From Isoetes taiwanensis (lineage: Eukaryota > Streptophyta > Lycopodiopsida > Isoetales > Isoetaceae), in contig JAJEKV010000410.1 in assembly GCA_021234155.1 (NCBI GenBank), positions 60,001 to 124,000 of the forward strand: a stretch of 64,000 nt of DNA. Direction: 5' to 3'. The translations under genes and the position numbers were made by a program. Positions 30,157-41,246 of the stretch are shown one piece after another. The notes under the pieces were generated by a model. The model was not told where the DNA came from and did no database searches. It worked only from the letters and a program-made list of their open reading frames with translations. The first letter of the stretch is position 1, and the number at the start of each line of letters is the position of its first letter.

Positions 30157-33003
30157 CTATGCAGCAGGATCAGGTTCCGCATCGCCAGTGCCATGGCTAG
30201 AAGAAGCACCCATAGGATCTCCTTGAAAGCTCTCGAATGCTGTGGCAGTGAAATTGGGATCATCAAGAATGTCCAGATTGAATTGTGTATTCTTGATCAC
30301 ATCATAGTCCACATCGGGTTGAGCTTCGGGCATCACTGGATTTGGTGGATCTACAGGTTCTTCAACAACAGCACCTTGTCTCTCTATCACAGGAACTGCT
30401 GCAATGATAGGATTTAGGAGGCGGTCAAGCCTACCAAGAATGCCCTGTAGGCACTGCTGCTTAACCGGGTCACTTTCGAACACAATACAAAATCTCTTAT
30501 TCATCAATGAAGCCCGGCCAAACGAACCACAGGAGAAGTAATCAAACACTCCTGTTCCTGGCAGTACCATTTTCTGCATGAGATAGGAACATGTGGCAGG
30601 CCCCAGCTGGTTTCTCATGATTATGTCCCCTGGCAAGCCTTGCCAGCTGTACCTGAATCTGCTATTGCAGAGCTTCCCGGCCATAGCCTCGGTCTCCCCG
30701 TCTGCGTCTTCTTCATTAGGTACCGGAACTGGTGGCAGTTCTTGAGGATGATCGGCAAACGAGAATCTGAGGTCAATGTTATCCACAGGATCACCAGCAG
30801 TGGCCTGAATTTTTGTGGCGTACACTAGTGCATGGGGCTCCTGAACTCCTGTGGAAGGCGGATTCTTGTATTCGTCCTCATACAAGCCAATAAAGACTCT
30901 GGATCTGGAATCCAGATTATCCAATACAGATGAAATTAACACATTATACTCTGGCCTTGCAACATTGGAGTTATGCCTCTAGTGTCCAGGACTATCAAGG
31001 ATACTGGTACAGGAGTGCAAACAACTTGCCCCCTACTGTCTGTTAGTTCAACTTCGCAATGGAAGTCTTCAGTATCCTCTCTCTGCAAGACAGCGTTGCG
31101 TATAAATCTTGCCAAGGCAGGTGGCACGTTACCGAAAACTCCTTCCTTGGTCACTCCAACATCAACCCACTTACTATGCAAGGTGGCCATGGAAATCAAG
31201 TCGGTATCCTCGAAGCCCGCCACGGCAGTACTGAGATCAGTGAAGGATGTGAACTTCTTCGGAAAATTATCCTTCACATATTCAAAAATCTCCTTCTTCA
31301 AGAAAGATATAGATCTTGGTGTCTTTGCCCTTGTCTTGAAGAATTGCTTACCTGTATAATCACTGGTGACCTTGACGTAGGTCTTCCCATCCAGCACTTC
31401 CTGGAACAAAACCCGACAGTCTTCATAGTCGAGACCCCGCATGCACCTCAGGTAGGTCTGACTGAAGTAGTCAGAATCTTTTGCCCAGTTACAGGTAATA
31501 GTTTGTCCCTTGTTATCTTTTAGTTTGCAAGATTTCCACAAGTTCCATAGGGACATGAATAACTGAAAAATATCCTCTGGCATGAAGACCCACTGGTTGA
31601 AATCTTTTGAATGCTTACCACACATGGTAACTTCAGCCATAACGCTGGAAACAACAACAAGTTAGTCTTGAATGCCATTTGGTGAGGAAATGGCGGCGCC
31701 ATTTAATGCGCCATTTCCTCATTAAATGGCACCGCGGCGCCATTTCCTCCCCAAATGACGCCACGGCGCCATTTGCTAATCTTGCCAACAATCACAACAG
31801 TATGTACCTTGTATGATTCTGAGCGTGACTGCCCGCATCCCGATGGATCAGGCTTCCCGCAGAGAGCATATTGGTGCCGCAGGTGGGTTATGTTATCAAT
31901 GAAGGGCTCTTTGAAAATAGCCTTGGCAGCGATATCATTGACTTCACAACTGAGCTGCAGGTATTATTGCTTGTTGACTGTGCCAGATAAGACTCGGCAA
32001 TTCCGTTCAAGATAAATCTTTGACATTTGCTCTTGGGACTTTGCTGTGCCGAGTCTTCTACATACAAGCTGAGCATCCATAACTGAGTGATTGCCATTCA
32101 CTATATAATAGTGCATCCCCATGAGGTCATCCTCGGTTTTCTAAGGGACCAGTTTGTTTGTGAGGGGATTGAATGGAATCACATCAGCGGGAGTGAACAA
32201 TGGATGTGGGTCTCTCTGAAAGGACTCCACTAACGTTTTGACGTGCTCCATATTCCTTGGCCTAGATGTCAGATTTGCTGGCCCTTGATATAGTTTGAAC
32301 ACGTTTATCTTTTTTATGAATGTGATGCCCAGAGGAAAAAGATGCCGGTGGTCAAAGATTTTTTGTAGTGTTGTCTCTGCCGTCTTTTCCTCTTCTGGCC
32401 TTTCCACCTTAAGATTTGCAGGCACCTCCAGCAAGTGCTGAGCTATTCTTAATGTAAGCCTGCGCTCCTTGGGCTCCTTGGGCTTGACCCTTTTGGCCGG
32501 TGTGCCAGCAGAATCCTGGATATGTGATGGGCTTGGAGAAATGTCACCACCACTTCTGGCCTGCTCGTCGCTCCTCTCCGGCCGTCTTGGACTTCCAGCA
32601 GGACTAGGAGTCTGAGTCTGTCTTCTTTTCTTTTTAGGTGTCCTATCCTTCTCAGAGGTCTCTAGCCTGTGCTTCTTCTTCTTCTTTTTCCCTTCCATTT
32701 CCTCTGTCTCCACTTCCTTTCCCTCCTTTTCCTGTCCCGCCTTTCCTTCCTTCTGCCATTTCCCGTCCGTTTCCTTGTCTTTCTTTTCCTTCTCTTTCTT
32801 TTCCTTCTTTTCCTTCTTTTCTTTCTTTTCTTTCTTTTCCTTCTCAGGATCTTTGTGATCCTTTCTCTTAACTTTCCCTTGCCGATGCCTTTCCTTCCTC
32901 GGTTTTCTGGCCAACATCCTCGATGGCGGATGAGGAGTCTTTTTTATTTGCAGTGCATTGCGGAAATTTACCTCCTTAGTTTGTCTTGTCTTCTTCACGC
33001 TAA
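30157..33003 (-). pseudogene. Multi-exon gene with Lys-rich N-terminus, ParB-like and methyltransferase-like parts; broken
   Basis: Minus-strand coding in order. (1) 32998-32141: a Lys/Glu-rich tract (KKEKKEKKEKKEKEKKDKE), then NMEHVKTLVESFQRDPHPLF and TPADVIPFNPLTNKLVP. (2) After an in-frame TAG, the same frame goes on with DDLMGMHYYIVNGNHSVMDA, a ParB/sulfiredoxin-style box with G-N-H-S in place of G-x-H-R, then a TAA, ending at 31808 before GTACAT. (3) An intron of 163 bases (31807-31645) ends TTTCCAG. (4) 31640-30936: MPEDIFQLFMSLWNLWKSCK onward. (5) After a one-base shift, 30942-30157: MVLPGTGVFDYFSCGSFGRA, then RFCIVFESDPVKQQCL, resembling the FxGxG and E-x-D boxes of ParB-linked DNA methylases; the catalytic D/NPPY is not seen. 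Two stops and two frame conflicts indicate decay. ParB-methylase fusions are known in prokaryotes and phages; the assignment here is tentative. Confidence 0.45.
31680..31785. repeat. GGCGCCATTT repeat cluster within the intron
   Basis: Four sites (ATGGCGGCGCCATTTAATG, GCGCCATTTCC, ATGGCACCGCGGCGCCATTT and GACGCCACGGCGCCATTTGC) fill most of the 163-base intron of the ParB-like gene. The repeat family therefore expanded inside a transcribed unit. Confidence 0.75.
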
Positions 33004-33079
33004 GCTGTTTTTAGCCGGGCCCGTGTCCACAATGGCGGGTAGTTTCTTTGGGCTAATCGTTGACAACGAATGAAGGTGA

Positions 33080-33638
33080 GTTTTTTCGATTTCGTTCATA
33101 CGATTCAAGAAGAATCATAAAGCCCCTCAATATTTCTTGTGGACCTTTGATGTGGAAACTTCTTCAAAGGCATTTATGACGATAAGGCCTTGACCTTTCT
33201 TCTTAGCCAGAACCAGCTACATTTGCAATACTAGCGGACATTACGGTGGGATCATAAAACTTCCAGTCCACATAGTTGACAATTATTTCTGCTTTGCATA
33301 GTATCCTCAAGGACCACCCGGATCCAATCATCGCGATCGCTCTTGGTAACCATCTTCATGCTGACCAAGATACCCGGCTGGTAAATTCCGGCTGATTCTA
33401 CAGCAGTCTCCTTTATAAGCAGGCAGAGCTCTCTTCTGCAGTCTCCTTTCGAGCCTGTAGGAGCAGAGGTGCTCACCCGCATTATTTCCATGCACCAGTT
33501 CCTGTCTGTCAGCATGATAGTCTGGTTGGATTGAAACTATGTTTCCGGACGTAATATAGCTGCAACAAAGAGGCATCAATAACAAAGAAGCATCAGTAAC
33601 TCTGGTTTTAACAAGCAGGCAGACCAGACGACTAGGCA
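33080..33638 (-). other. Possible upstream exons of the ParB-like gene
   Basis: On the minus strand 33515-33252 and 33681-33328 hold overlapping open frames, one with MVTKSDRDDWIRVVLEDTMQ, and a later frame gives YDPTVMSASIANVAGSG and LLESYERNRKNSPSF. They lie in line with the gene that continues at 32998. I cannot choose exon borders. Confidence 0.3.
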
Positions 33639-33639
33639 A

Positions 33640-34700
33640 ATGGCGCCATGGCGCCATTTGCATCTGAGTCCATAAGTACATGGAAGCAGTTCGTATGCAT
33701 TTCCCTGCGTTTGGTCACAGAGGCCTCCACCCAGTCTGAGCCCCTCCCCTTCGGAATATTCGAGGAAGATGGTTCGAAGGAGAGTGGATCTAACTGGGTA
33801 GAGGCATCTGCGACTCGTAGGAGAGTGCACTACAGAACGCAACACAATGAAAACTAATCTACCAAGCAAATGGCGTGATGGCACCATTTGGTTGGTAGAT
33901 TGGTTCTTATTGCTAATACATATGTGAATGCTTCTGTGTTTATGCACTGGACTGATGCAAATGGCGCCATTTGCCTACACGTATGGTTTTAACAAGCAGG
34001 TAGACACAGTTGTATAGGCAAAACATGGCGCCATTTGCATCTGAGTCCAGTGCATAAGCACATGGAAGTAGTTCGAATGCATTTCCCTGCGTTTTGGTCG
34101 CTAGGGTGCCTCCACCCGATCCCGAGCCCCTCCCTTCGCAAAATTAGGGAAGATGGTTCAAGGAGAGTGGCTCGATCGGTCGAGGCACCGCGACTCGTAG
34201 GAGAGTGCACTACAGAACGCAACACAATGAGAAGCAATCTACCAAGAAAATGGCGCGATGGCGCCATTTGGTTGGTAGATTGCTTCTTATTGCTAAAACA
34301 TATGTGAATGCTTCTGTGTTTATACACTGGACTGATGCAAATGGCGCCATTTGCATCTGAGTCCAGTGCATAAACACATGGAAGCAGTTCGATTGCATTT
34401 CCCTGCGTTTGGTCGCAGAGGCCTCCACCCAGTCCGAGACCCTCCCTTCGCAATATTCGAGGAAGATGGTTCGAAGGAGAGTAGCTCGGACTGGGTGGAG
34501 GCACCTGCGACCCGTAATAGGAGAATGCACTAGAGAACGCAACACAATAAGAAGCAATCTACCAAGCAAATGGCTCCATGCCATTTGCTTGGTAGATTGC
34601 TGCATACTGCTAATGCATATGCGAATGCTTCCATTTGCATATGTGAATGCTTCCATTAGTGTTTATGGACTGGACTCAGATACAAATGGTGCCATGCCAT
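33640..34700. repeat. Three tandem foldback units of about 320-350 bp
   Basis: Units at about 33640-33975, 34020-34350 and 34335-34700 each read as one long inverted repeat. The left arm has GCATCTGAGTCCAGTGCATAA and CCTCCACCCAGTCCGAG. The right arm has CTCGGACTGGGTGGAGG and TTTATGCACTGGACT. A second hairpin in each has AAGCAATCTACCAA paired with TTGGTAGATTGCTT around a palindrome based on ATGGCGCCAT. Pairing in the third unit is nearly perfect over 17 bases. Transcripts would form long hairpins. No protein is encoded. Confidence 0.8.
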
Positions 34701-35010
34701 TTGCCAACAACAAGACCCTAAAGTAAGCTAATAGGCATCCAACGGCGCCATCGCGCCATTTGCGAACAACAAGACCTTAAAGTAAGCTCAGGCATCCAAA
34801 TAGCGCCATTTGCCAACAACAAGACCCTAAAGTAAGCTAATAGCATCCAATGGCGCCATGGCACCATTTGCCAACAACAAGACTCCTAAAATAAGCTACC
34901 AGGCATCTAAATGGCGCGGTGGCGCCATTTGCCAACAACAAGACCGAAGAGTGCTAAGATATCCAAATGGCGCGGTGGCACCATTTAGAACAAACGAAAC
35001 AATGCAAGTA
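34701..35010. repeat. Tandem array of palindromic GGCGCC sites
   Basis: Units of about 55-60 bases (CAACAACAAGACC, TAAAGTAAGCT, GGCATCCAAATGGCGCC-x-GGCGCCATTTGC) repeat five to six times, with changes concentrated in the palindrome centre (ATGG, ATCG, CGGTGG). Confidence 0.8.
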
Positions 35011-36010
35011 GATGACATACCTGTGCCTTGAGGGGCGCTAGCCGCTGTCTCCACATTCGAGGAGCTCCGAATTGTCGATTTCCATTTCGAGCCTTTGATT
35101 TTGGCCCGAAACCGGTGTGTAGCTTGATGGGGTAAGGCGCTTAAACTGCTGGAAATGGCGCCCGAAAACACCAAAAAACAGAGGCCCAAAAGGGTTGCTT
35201 TCGAGGCGCTGGCTTAGGCGCTTAGCGCTAGGGCGCCGGGCGCTTGGCGGCTAAGATCGAGGCGCTTAAGAATCAAAAAAAAAAACAAATGAGGTCCTCC
35301 ACAAAAACAATGAGGTATAACTAACTTTGGTATTGGTAATCATTGTAATTAACAAAGGCCAACTAGGGCCTCTGCGGGCGCCCAGGGCCCCATGCCCAAA
35401 AGTACCATGCCCGTGGGCGGTCCAGCGCCCATGCCTCCCATGCCCGGTGGCGTCCGTGCCCATGCCCGCCTTCAAATTTGAACTTTCAAATTGAATATAT
35501 TTCCCGCCCGCCGCCTAAATTTGAACATAAAATTTAAAAATCCACCGTAATTTGAAAACTTGTCACCTGTGCAATTAACATAAAATTCAAAATTCCCGCC
35601 CGTAAATTGAAATTTGACTGCCACCTGTCCAAATTTGAATCGTCCGCTTTTAAAATTGTACTTTGCATTTAAAGCTCCCTCTTTGTCGCCGTTCTCCCTC
35701 TTAAAGCGACCATGGCACGACGCAGACGTTTTAGTTACCGCGGTTCAGAGCTTTCGAATCCGCTTCGCGTTCGTTTGCCCCTCGATAAGGCACGCTTCTT
35801 TTCTCAGGCGCCTAGGCAGAAACTTTGCAAGGCGCATGCGTGCTGTCAGACGCTTTCTTCTTGGCGCTCACAGAAATCCCAAGTGATTCCTGGCGATCAC
35901 AGAAATCCCAGGTGATTCTTGGCGCTTTCTTCTTGGCGCTCAGTTCTCTGCAAATTCATCTGCTGGGATCAGCTTGTTTTTCCTGTTCCATCTACTGCTC
36001 CAGTACATAC
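35011..36010. other. GGCGC-rich region, no gene named
   Basis: Contains repeated GGCGCTT/AGCGCC words (35140-35250), a C-rich stretch with repeated CATGCCC (35390-35470), A/T-rich AAATTTGAA repeats (35470-35640), and a local direct repeat (CACAGAAATCCCA, GTGATTCYTGGCG at 35868-35930). ORFs here are not recognisable. Confidence 0.4.
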
Positions 36011-36153
36011 CACTATGGATCTATCTAATATCAAGTAAGTCCACTATTTCTGGTAGGAATTATGTTCTACTGCTGCCATGTGTATAGCGTGTTCAAATGC
36101 TGATATTCATACTGCTAGGACACTAAGAACCTTGGTTTCAATTGCAAAGTTGG

Positions 36154-36242
36154 CATGAGGTGCCCATGTTATGCATGCCTGCTCTTATTGACACATATAC
36201 AGCAATGGGAGCAAGAATGCATAACATAGGCACCTCGTGTAG
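36154..36242. repeat. Hairpin of about 40-bp arms
   Basis: CATGAGGTGCCCATGTTATG with GCATGCCTGCTCTTATTG on the left pairs with CAATGGGAGCAAGAATGCAT and AACATAGGCACCTCGTG on the right, loop ACACATATACAG. The arms pair with a few mismatches, a precursor-like fold of small-RNA size. Confidence 0.65.
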
Positions 36243-36249
36243 ATTTTGT

Positions 36250-36600
36250 GATGGAGCTAAGCCAAATTGCCCCATGGCACCCACTTAGATCAAATGGTGC
36301 CAGGGCGCCATTTTGTTCCAAATACACCACTAAAATGGTGTATTGGTCTCCATTCGGTTGAAATGGTGCACTGTCGAAATGGTGTAAATTTGGAGCCAAA
36401 TGGAGCCATGGCGCCATTTGGTCGAAATGGTGCACTTGGATCAAATGGCGCCATGGCGCCATTTGTTCCAAATTCACACCTAGCCATTTGTTCCAAGTGT
36501 TCACCATTTCGTCCAAATGGCGCCATGGCGCCATTTAGCTCCAAATTTACATCAAAATTTATTCTTTTGTACTAAATAGCGCCATTTTTGCTTGTTTATT
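36250..36600. repeat. Dense cluster of GGCGCCATGGCGCC palindromes
   Basis: At least six sites (near 36296, 36403, 36453, 36513 and 36574, plus variants) share the half-site AAATGGCGCCA followed by its own complement, separated by 40-60 bases of TCCAAAT/GTTCCAAAT. Open frames on both strands read through them (APWRHL or GAMAPF) only because the palindrome is stop-free. Confidence 0.85.
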
Positions 36601-36654
36601 GCTTATTTTTCGTCTAATTCATATGTTCTAAAAAGTGGCGCCTTGCTTGATTGA

Positions 36655-37600
36655 AACAGGTTCAATTTTCCCCTGTATAACCTATTCGTCGGAAGGACAA
36701 TTGTTGCCCGGGGCCATATTTTGAATAGAACCACTCTTCATGGGACGAAAATAGATCCTTTAAATGTAGCAATTGAAGTCACGGAGTCCGATCCCATCGA
36801 CGGAACTTCCAGTCCCCTGCGGAGGGGCAGATAACATTGGTGAAGCAGTAGGCACATTCATTCAGTGGCCTAAGAGGGATGTAAAATATGTTGAGTGCCC
36901 CTCAAGTGAAGATACGTCTTCGACATCCGTCAATTTGCCCTCTTCAGAAGAGGATTCATCTAGTAGTCCACCATTTGTCAGTAGCCCGCCGGACATCAGT
37001 TTCACTGCTCACTGTGGTGAACCAAGCAACACAGCAACAAATGAAGAAGATGAGATAGTAGAGGAGATTGGAGGTCATGAGAATCTAGCTGCCCGTCTTG
37101 GTCTCCAATTGTTTAAGCCTGAAGATGAGACAGTCTACTACTCCAGAACAGATCTACTTGGTTTGCCATGTTACATTCTTCACTCCTGCATTGGATCTAA
37201 ATATTCGGAGGCGAATATAGTCTTTAGTGATCCTCAGGATGCTATAGACGATGAGTTTTTGGGTGTATCAAAGGTCGGGCTTTTAGTGGGTAACATAATA
37301 GATCCAACGGGAAACCAAAATATCAGGTCACGTCATGCTTGTGCTGAGAGGCCTCTAGCTAACAGTCTAGTAACCTGGGAGACCCATGATATTTTGCTTC
37401 ATGATGGTAGGACAGTTTCACAACATTTACAAGCTCGAGCTGCTCTCGAACAGGATGACTTAGAAGTTGAGTGCTTGGAAGCTGATGTTGAGAAGATTTT
37501 CAAGAGGAAAAGAAAATATACATATGTGATAGGAGGGAACCAAAGGGGGATAGCAAGGAGGAGAGGATGTGCGCTTCCAAGTCAATCAAGAGTGCTCTAA
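36655..37600 (+). pseudogene. CACTA-transposon-associated protein fragment
   Basis: One frame (36660-36835) reads YNLFVGRTIVARGHILNRTT, then LHGTKIDPLNVAIEVTESDP; then the frame shifts and continues as ADNIGEAVGTFIQWPKRDV in the open frame 36773-37600. The RTIVARG...LHG...V.V.......P......LDNI..AVGTFIQWP pattern is the C-terminal domain that accompanies plant CACTA (En/Spm) elements (DUF8039, if I recall the name correctly). The rest (LAARLGLQLFKPEDETVYYS) is not recognised. The final 40 residues are basic (KIFKRKRKYTY). Confidence 0.55.
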
Positions 37601-38255
37601 AATCAACATGCCGGGGGGCGAATGTCTCAAAAACCCGAAGCGAGCAAGTATGAGCCTTAAGAAAAGAATTTTATTCTCAATCAAGCAATTGCGAGGATTA
37701 AGCTTGTTTTTGATGTGTTGAGTGTAACTTATACTGAGGCGCCTGAGGCTTAAAAGTAGTGGTCTACGGAGTGGAGGTTGTCAATTCGCATGGCGCGTGG
37801 CTTTAGGAGTTGCTTTCGATCACGTTTTATAGTTGGAGGAAGAGGTTGAGTTAGGTGGAAAACGGGCGGACATGGTAATCTGAGCTCTAAGAAGCCTAGA
37901 TCCGTGACACTAGCTACGAAAAGTGTGCTTGATATCTTCATTAGTGAGAATGCGGAGAGCATTCCACATAGAAGCAAAAAGGAAAGGATGATATAAGGGA
38001 GAATGTTCAAAACTTCCTTCCATCCTTAATAAGAAGACTATACATAAGGAAGTGGGTGCCGTGGTGGAAAAATTGGCGAAAGAGTGTAATCTTGCCCTCT
38101 TTTTACAATATTTAGAAGAAAGAGTTTCAGGGCGTCGGCATAAAAAAAAAAAGACATTCTCAAGTGTAACATATGTGTAGTCATCAGCAAGAAATTGGAA
38201 AGAACAAAAGATACAAGGGAGAGGCGCAACCTTTCAATTCAACTGGCGGGCACAT
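37601..38255. other. Spacer between two transposon gene fragments
   Basis: No domain is seen. Minus-strand frames here are short. The stretch probably belongs to the same decayed transposon. Confidence 0.35.
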
Positions 38256-39138
38256 ATGTTGGAACAACGTTCCTGTAGGAGTCAATATTGGCATTGGTGT
38301 GCATTATCACATCGTTCGTCAGAAAGTCACCTTTGCATAATACATAATAAGATGGATCAGGTCAAAACACTCACACCAAGAAGTCACCATCTCGAAAAGT
38401 CTATTTGGAGAGGAGATCGCTTGAAGAGCGGCAGCAGAGCATTGACACATGGTCATGGTGGACGGGCTTATGGCCATTTCTCTCTTGATCTTTGGAAAGA
38501 TGACTCAAACTTTCATGTTGGATCACTTTCTAGGATCCTACACTATCTTGAGTTGCCGGAAGAAGACAAGTGTGGTGATCTGTGTGGAAGCAGAACTACA
38601 GATTGCAAATTGATGCAAGCCCTAAAAGATACTTTCGAATTGCTGCAAAGATAAGCTAGTGCACACACAAGAGATGATGCCTTCATCTTCTAGTGCCTAC
38701 TTAGAAGGCTTCAATCCTCTTCCTCGAAATCTCTACTTACAGTTGGATAATGCATCGGGTCAAAATAAAAATAGATATGTGTTCTCCTACCTCTCTTATT
38801 TGACATGGCTTAAGGTATTCGATGAGATTCAGGTTGGCTTCATGATGGTTGGGCACACTCATGACGATATTGATGCATTGTTTGGGAACTTTTCGACGTT
38901 AATGAGTTCATCGGATGCTCTAACTTTGCCTGAGTTGCTTTACTTGTTTAGCAAGTGCAATGCAAAGTCTCCTATTCCATATTTTGTGGATGAAGTTCCA
39001 GATTGGAATGGCTTTGTCAAGGGATATATCCCTGATAAAGGCCAACGTCTAACAGGCCATACCGACCCATTGCTATTCCGATTTAAAATGGATGGGAAAT
39101 GGCCCATTATCTTCTTTTTTATTTTTGGATGGCTTTGA
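38256..39138 (+). pseudogene. DUF7869-type transposase-like protein, frameshifted
   Basis: Two successive frames belong together. The first (to 38654) has CIIHNKMDQVKTLTPR and THGHGGRAYGHFSLDLW, then DSNFHVGSLSRILHYLE. The second (38659-39138) has PLPRNLYLQLDNASGQNKNR, FMMVGHTHDDIDALFGNFS, PYFVDEVPDWNGFVKGYIP and GHTDPLLFRFKMDGKWPI. The KMD, QLDN and HTHDDID boxes at this spacing are typical of the family, which looks like an RNase H-fold transposase spread in plants and animals. A frame conflict between the parts and loss of the N-terminal zinc region mean it is a fragment. The CACTA-type fragment upstream may be a separate insertion. Confidence 0.65.
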
Positions 39139-40917
39139 AACTTGCGCCCGAAACGCCGCATGTAACGCCGCATGCGGCGTTCCCTCTCCCCCTGTGGCAC
39201 TGTTACCATCCTATACGTCTATGGTCTTCCTCTCCTACCTACCTCTGCTATTGAATGCGAGTGGGAAGGAGTAAAGTTGGACATATTTTTCAAATCGGCC
39301 ATAGCCACTTTGTTCTAAGAGGTTAATTTTTGAAAAAGGCCTCCAGTATTTGAGTCGTCACCAACGAGAATGAGGATCATGGCAGGGGAGGATGAGAATG
39401 GGATTTGGATCGTCGACGGTTTCATATGGTTGAATCCGGAGCTGGAGTTTTGCAGCCTTACCTCAGGTATGCCTGTACATGCGCAAGAAGAACATAGTCG
39501 ATGCTTTCATTTCCTCTTTAATCTTTTTTCTGATGGAATAGGTTATGCGACAAAGACCCAGCCTTGGCAAAAACGATTTGGATCAAACAAGCTCGGCCAT
39601 ATTTTTCTCTATTAGACAATCATGTCAGTTCAATGATGCATCGCATGTTGTAGCCATTTTGTTCCTAATGATCCAACTCGGGTTTCGAGCAATCTCCAGG
39701 TGATTACTTACTGTGAATCATTTCCAAGATGGATCTTTTTTCTTAATCTTAACGCAGTTTAGATGCATGTCTACTACAAACAAGGCATTAATGAAGCTCA
39801 AAAGGCAGCCATTCAGACCCTAACAACTCAAATTTAAAAATAATATCACCAGGTTGTGCTTCATCTATTATTCGTTGTTACATCTCTTTCTTCTTTTTCT
39901 CTTGAATATGCAGTTACATTATGAAATATTTATCCAAATACTCTTTGGTCTGTTTCTGTGATTAGTATGAAGTTTGAAGCTCTTAGTACGAAGTTTGAAG
40001 CTTTGATTTGTATGTGTTGTTCTGGTTTTTGCAGAGATTGGTGGCCAGCCAATTCTTGATTTGGAGCTTATCTTGAAAGATAGATAAGTTTGGAGGTTTG
40101 GATACACTGGTTTTAGGCATTTATAAAAAGTCCTTGAGGCCACCTGCAACTTGGTATGAGTGGGCCATCTTCTAACTTGGATTCATTAAGATATTCTTTG
40201 TCGACCATCTTCCAAACACCATCTTCTAAGATATTACTGTGCAGCCATCTTCCCGGTAGCATCTTACATTTGCAAGGTGATTCAAATTTCCAAGCGTGGT
40301 GGGGTGAGGATTTTATCAAACATCTGGTCAAACAAGTGAGCTCTTTGCAACTGGAGACGTGAATAAATTCCTGAAGGGGAGCATTCATCAAAAATTTATT
40401 CCCTGTTAAAGTAGGCAGCCATCTATCCATAGTTTCCTGTACTTTAATTAAAGCTCAAGACTGAAAGCATCTGAAACTAGAGGACTTTTGCCATCATTAG
40501 AAATTCAGTTCTCACCATTTAGGCGATTCTATAGTCATTCTACTGCTCTACATAGAAAAGCTTGACCATAAACCCTGAGAGAAAGTACTTTGCAGCAAAG
40601 CATAAATCTTAGGCACTTTTCAGCTATATTGTTAACTGCAGCTCTCTCCAGCCTTCGTGACCATGTATCCTTTCATTCATCCTACAGGGACTAGCTCATT
40701 CAATTTATAAGATGCTAAATGCTAATCTTCTTTTTTATTTTGGGCCTCGCCCGATTCTCGTGATTCTCCTCCATCTCATTTGCGGTCTCATTTAAGCACT
40801 AAACTTGATCGATACTAAGCGTGAGTAGATTTGCAGGTAAAGCACAGCATTAGGACGACTGAACTTGGTGGGATCAGGCAAAAAAACTAGATATCATTTT
40901 TTTCTTAGGTTTTTCAG
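39139..40917. other. No gene recognised
   Basis: Several short frames (39370-39615 plus; 40113-40430 minus) without motifs. GCGGCGTT-type short inverted words occur near 39155-39180 (AACGCCGCATGTAACGCCGC), otherwise ordinary A/T-rich DNA. Confidence 0.4.
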
Positions 40918-41246
40918 GATACCCAATTGAAGTTTAAGATAAATCTTAGCTCTATAGCCAAGGAACGAGCTGGGCACCACCTTGAAGGCTTAAGAGTGTT
41001 GCATTCTTACTTGGAAGCTTAAGAGTGTTGCATTTTTACTGATCAGGTCTTAGAGTGGTGCTTCTACTTGATGCTTTCTGTTAGTCTTGAGCTTCAATAA
41101 GTTATCGATACATGTTCCAGCTTTTTTATATTTTCACATGCAGGATCCTACAAACAAGTGTTTTGAAATAATTCTGGTGGATCCATTCCACACTGATGCA
41201 AGAACATTCGTCAGCCAGTCCATAAACACCCATAAACACCGTGAGT
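40918..41246 (+). pseudogene. RPL15: Ribosomal protein L15 (eL15), two-exon fragment
   Basis: After TTTTTCAG the frame reads TQLKFKINLSSIAKERAGHH and LEGLRVLHSYLEA, corresponding to the family's TQLKFQRNKRSVAEERAG and LGGLRVLNSY. It meets a stop at 41020. After a second acceptor (CACATGCAG, 41141-41143), DPTNKCFEIILVDPFHTDAR and NTHKHRE match the next exon (YYEVILVD and PVHKHRE). A GTGAGT donor overlaps the last codon. The conserved IRNDPRINW segment is replaced. Intron positions are kept, so it is a decayed genomic copy. eL15 is a structural protein of the large ribosomal subunit; this copy cannot supply it. Confidence 0.8.

Noticed and set aside
32141-32998. The ORF of the ParB-like gene begins MKKTRQTKEVN, vaguely like the H3 tail
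   Set aside because: Only T-x-Q-T matches. The frame is open upstream of this Met (KQLSVKKTRQTK), so it is probably internal, and no histone fold follows.
36130-36575. Overlapping ORFs on both strands with repeated APWRHL and GAMAPF peptides
   Set aside because: They arise because a stop-free DNA palindrome is repeated. The same text is open on both strands. Not a protein repeat.
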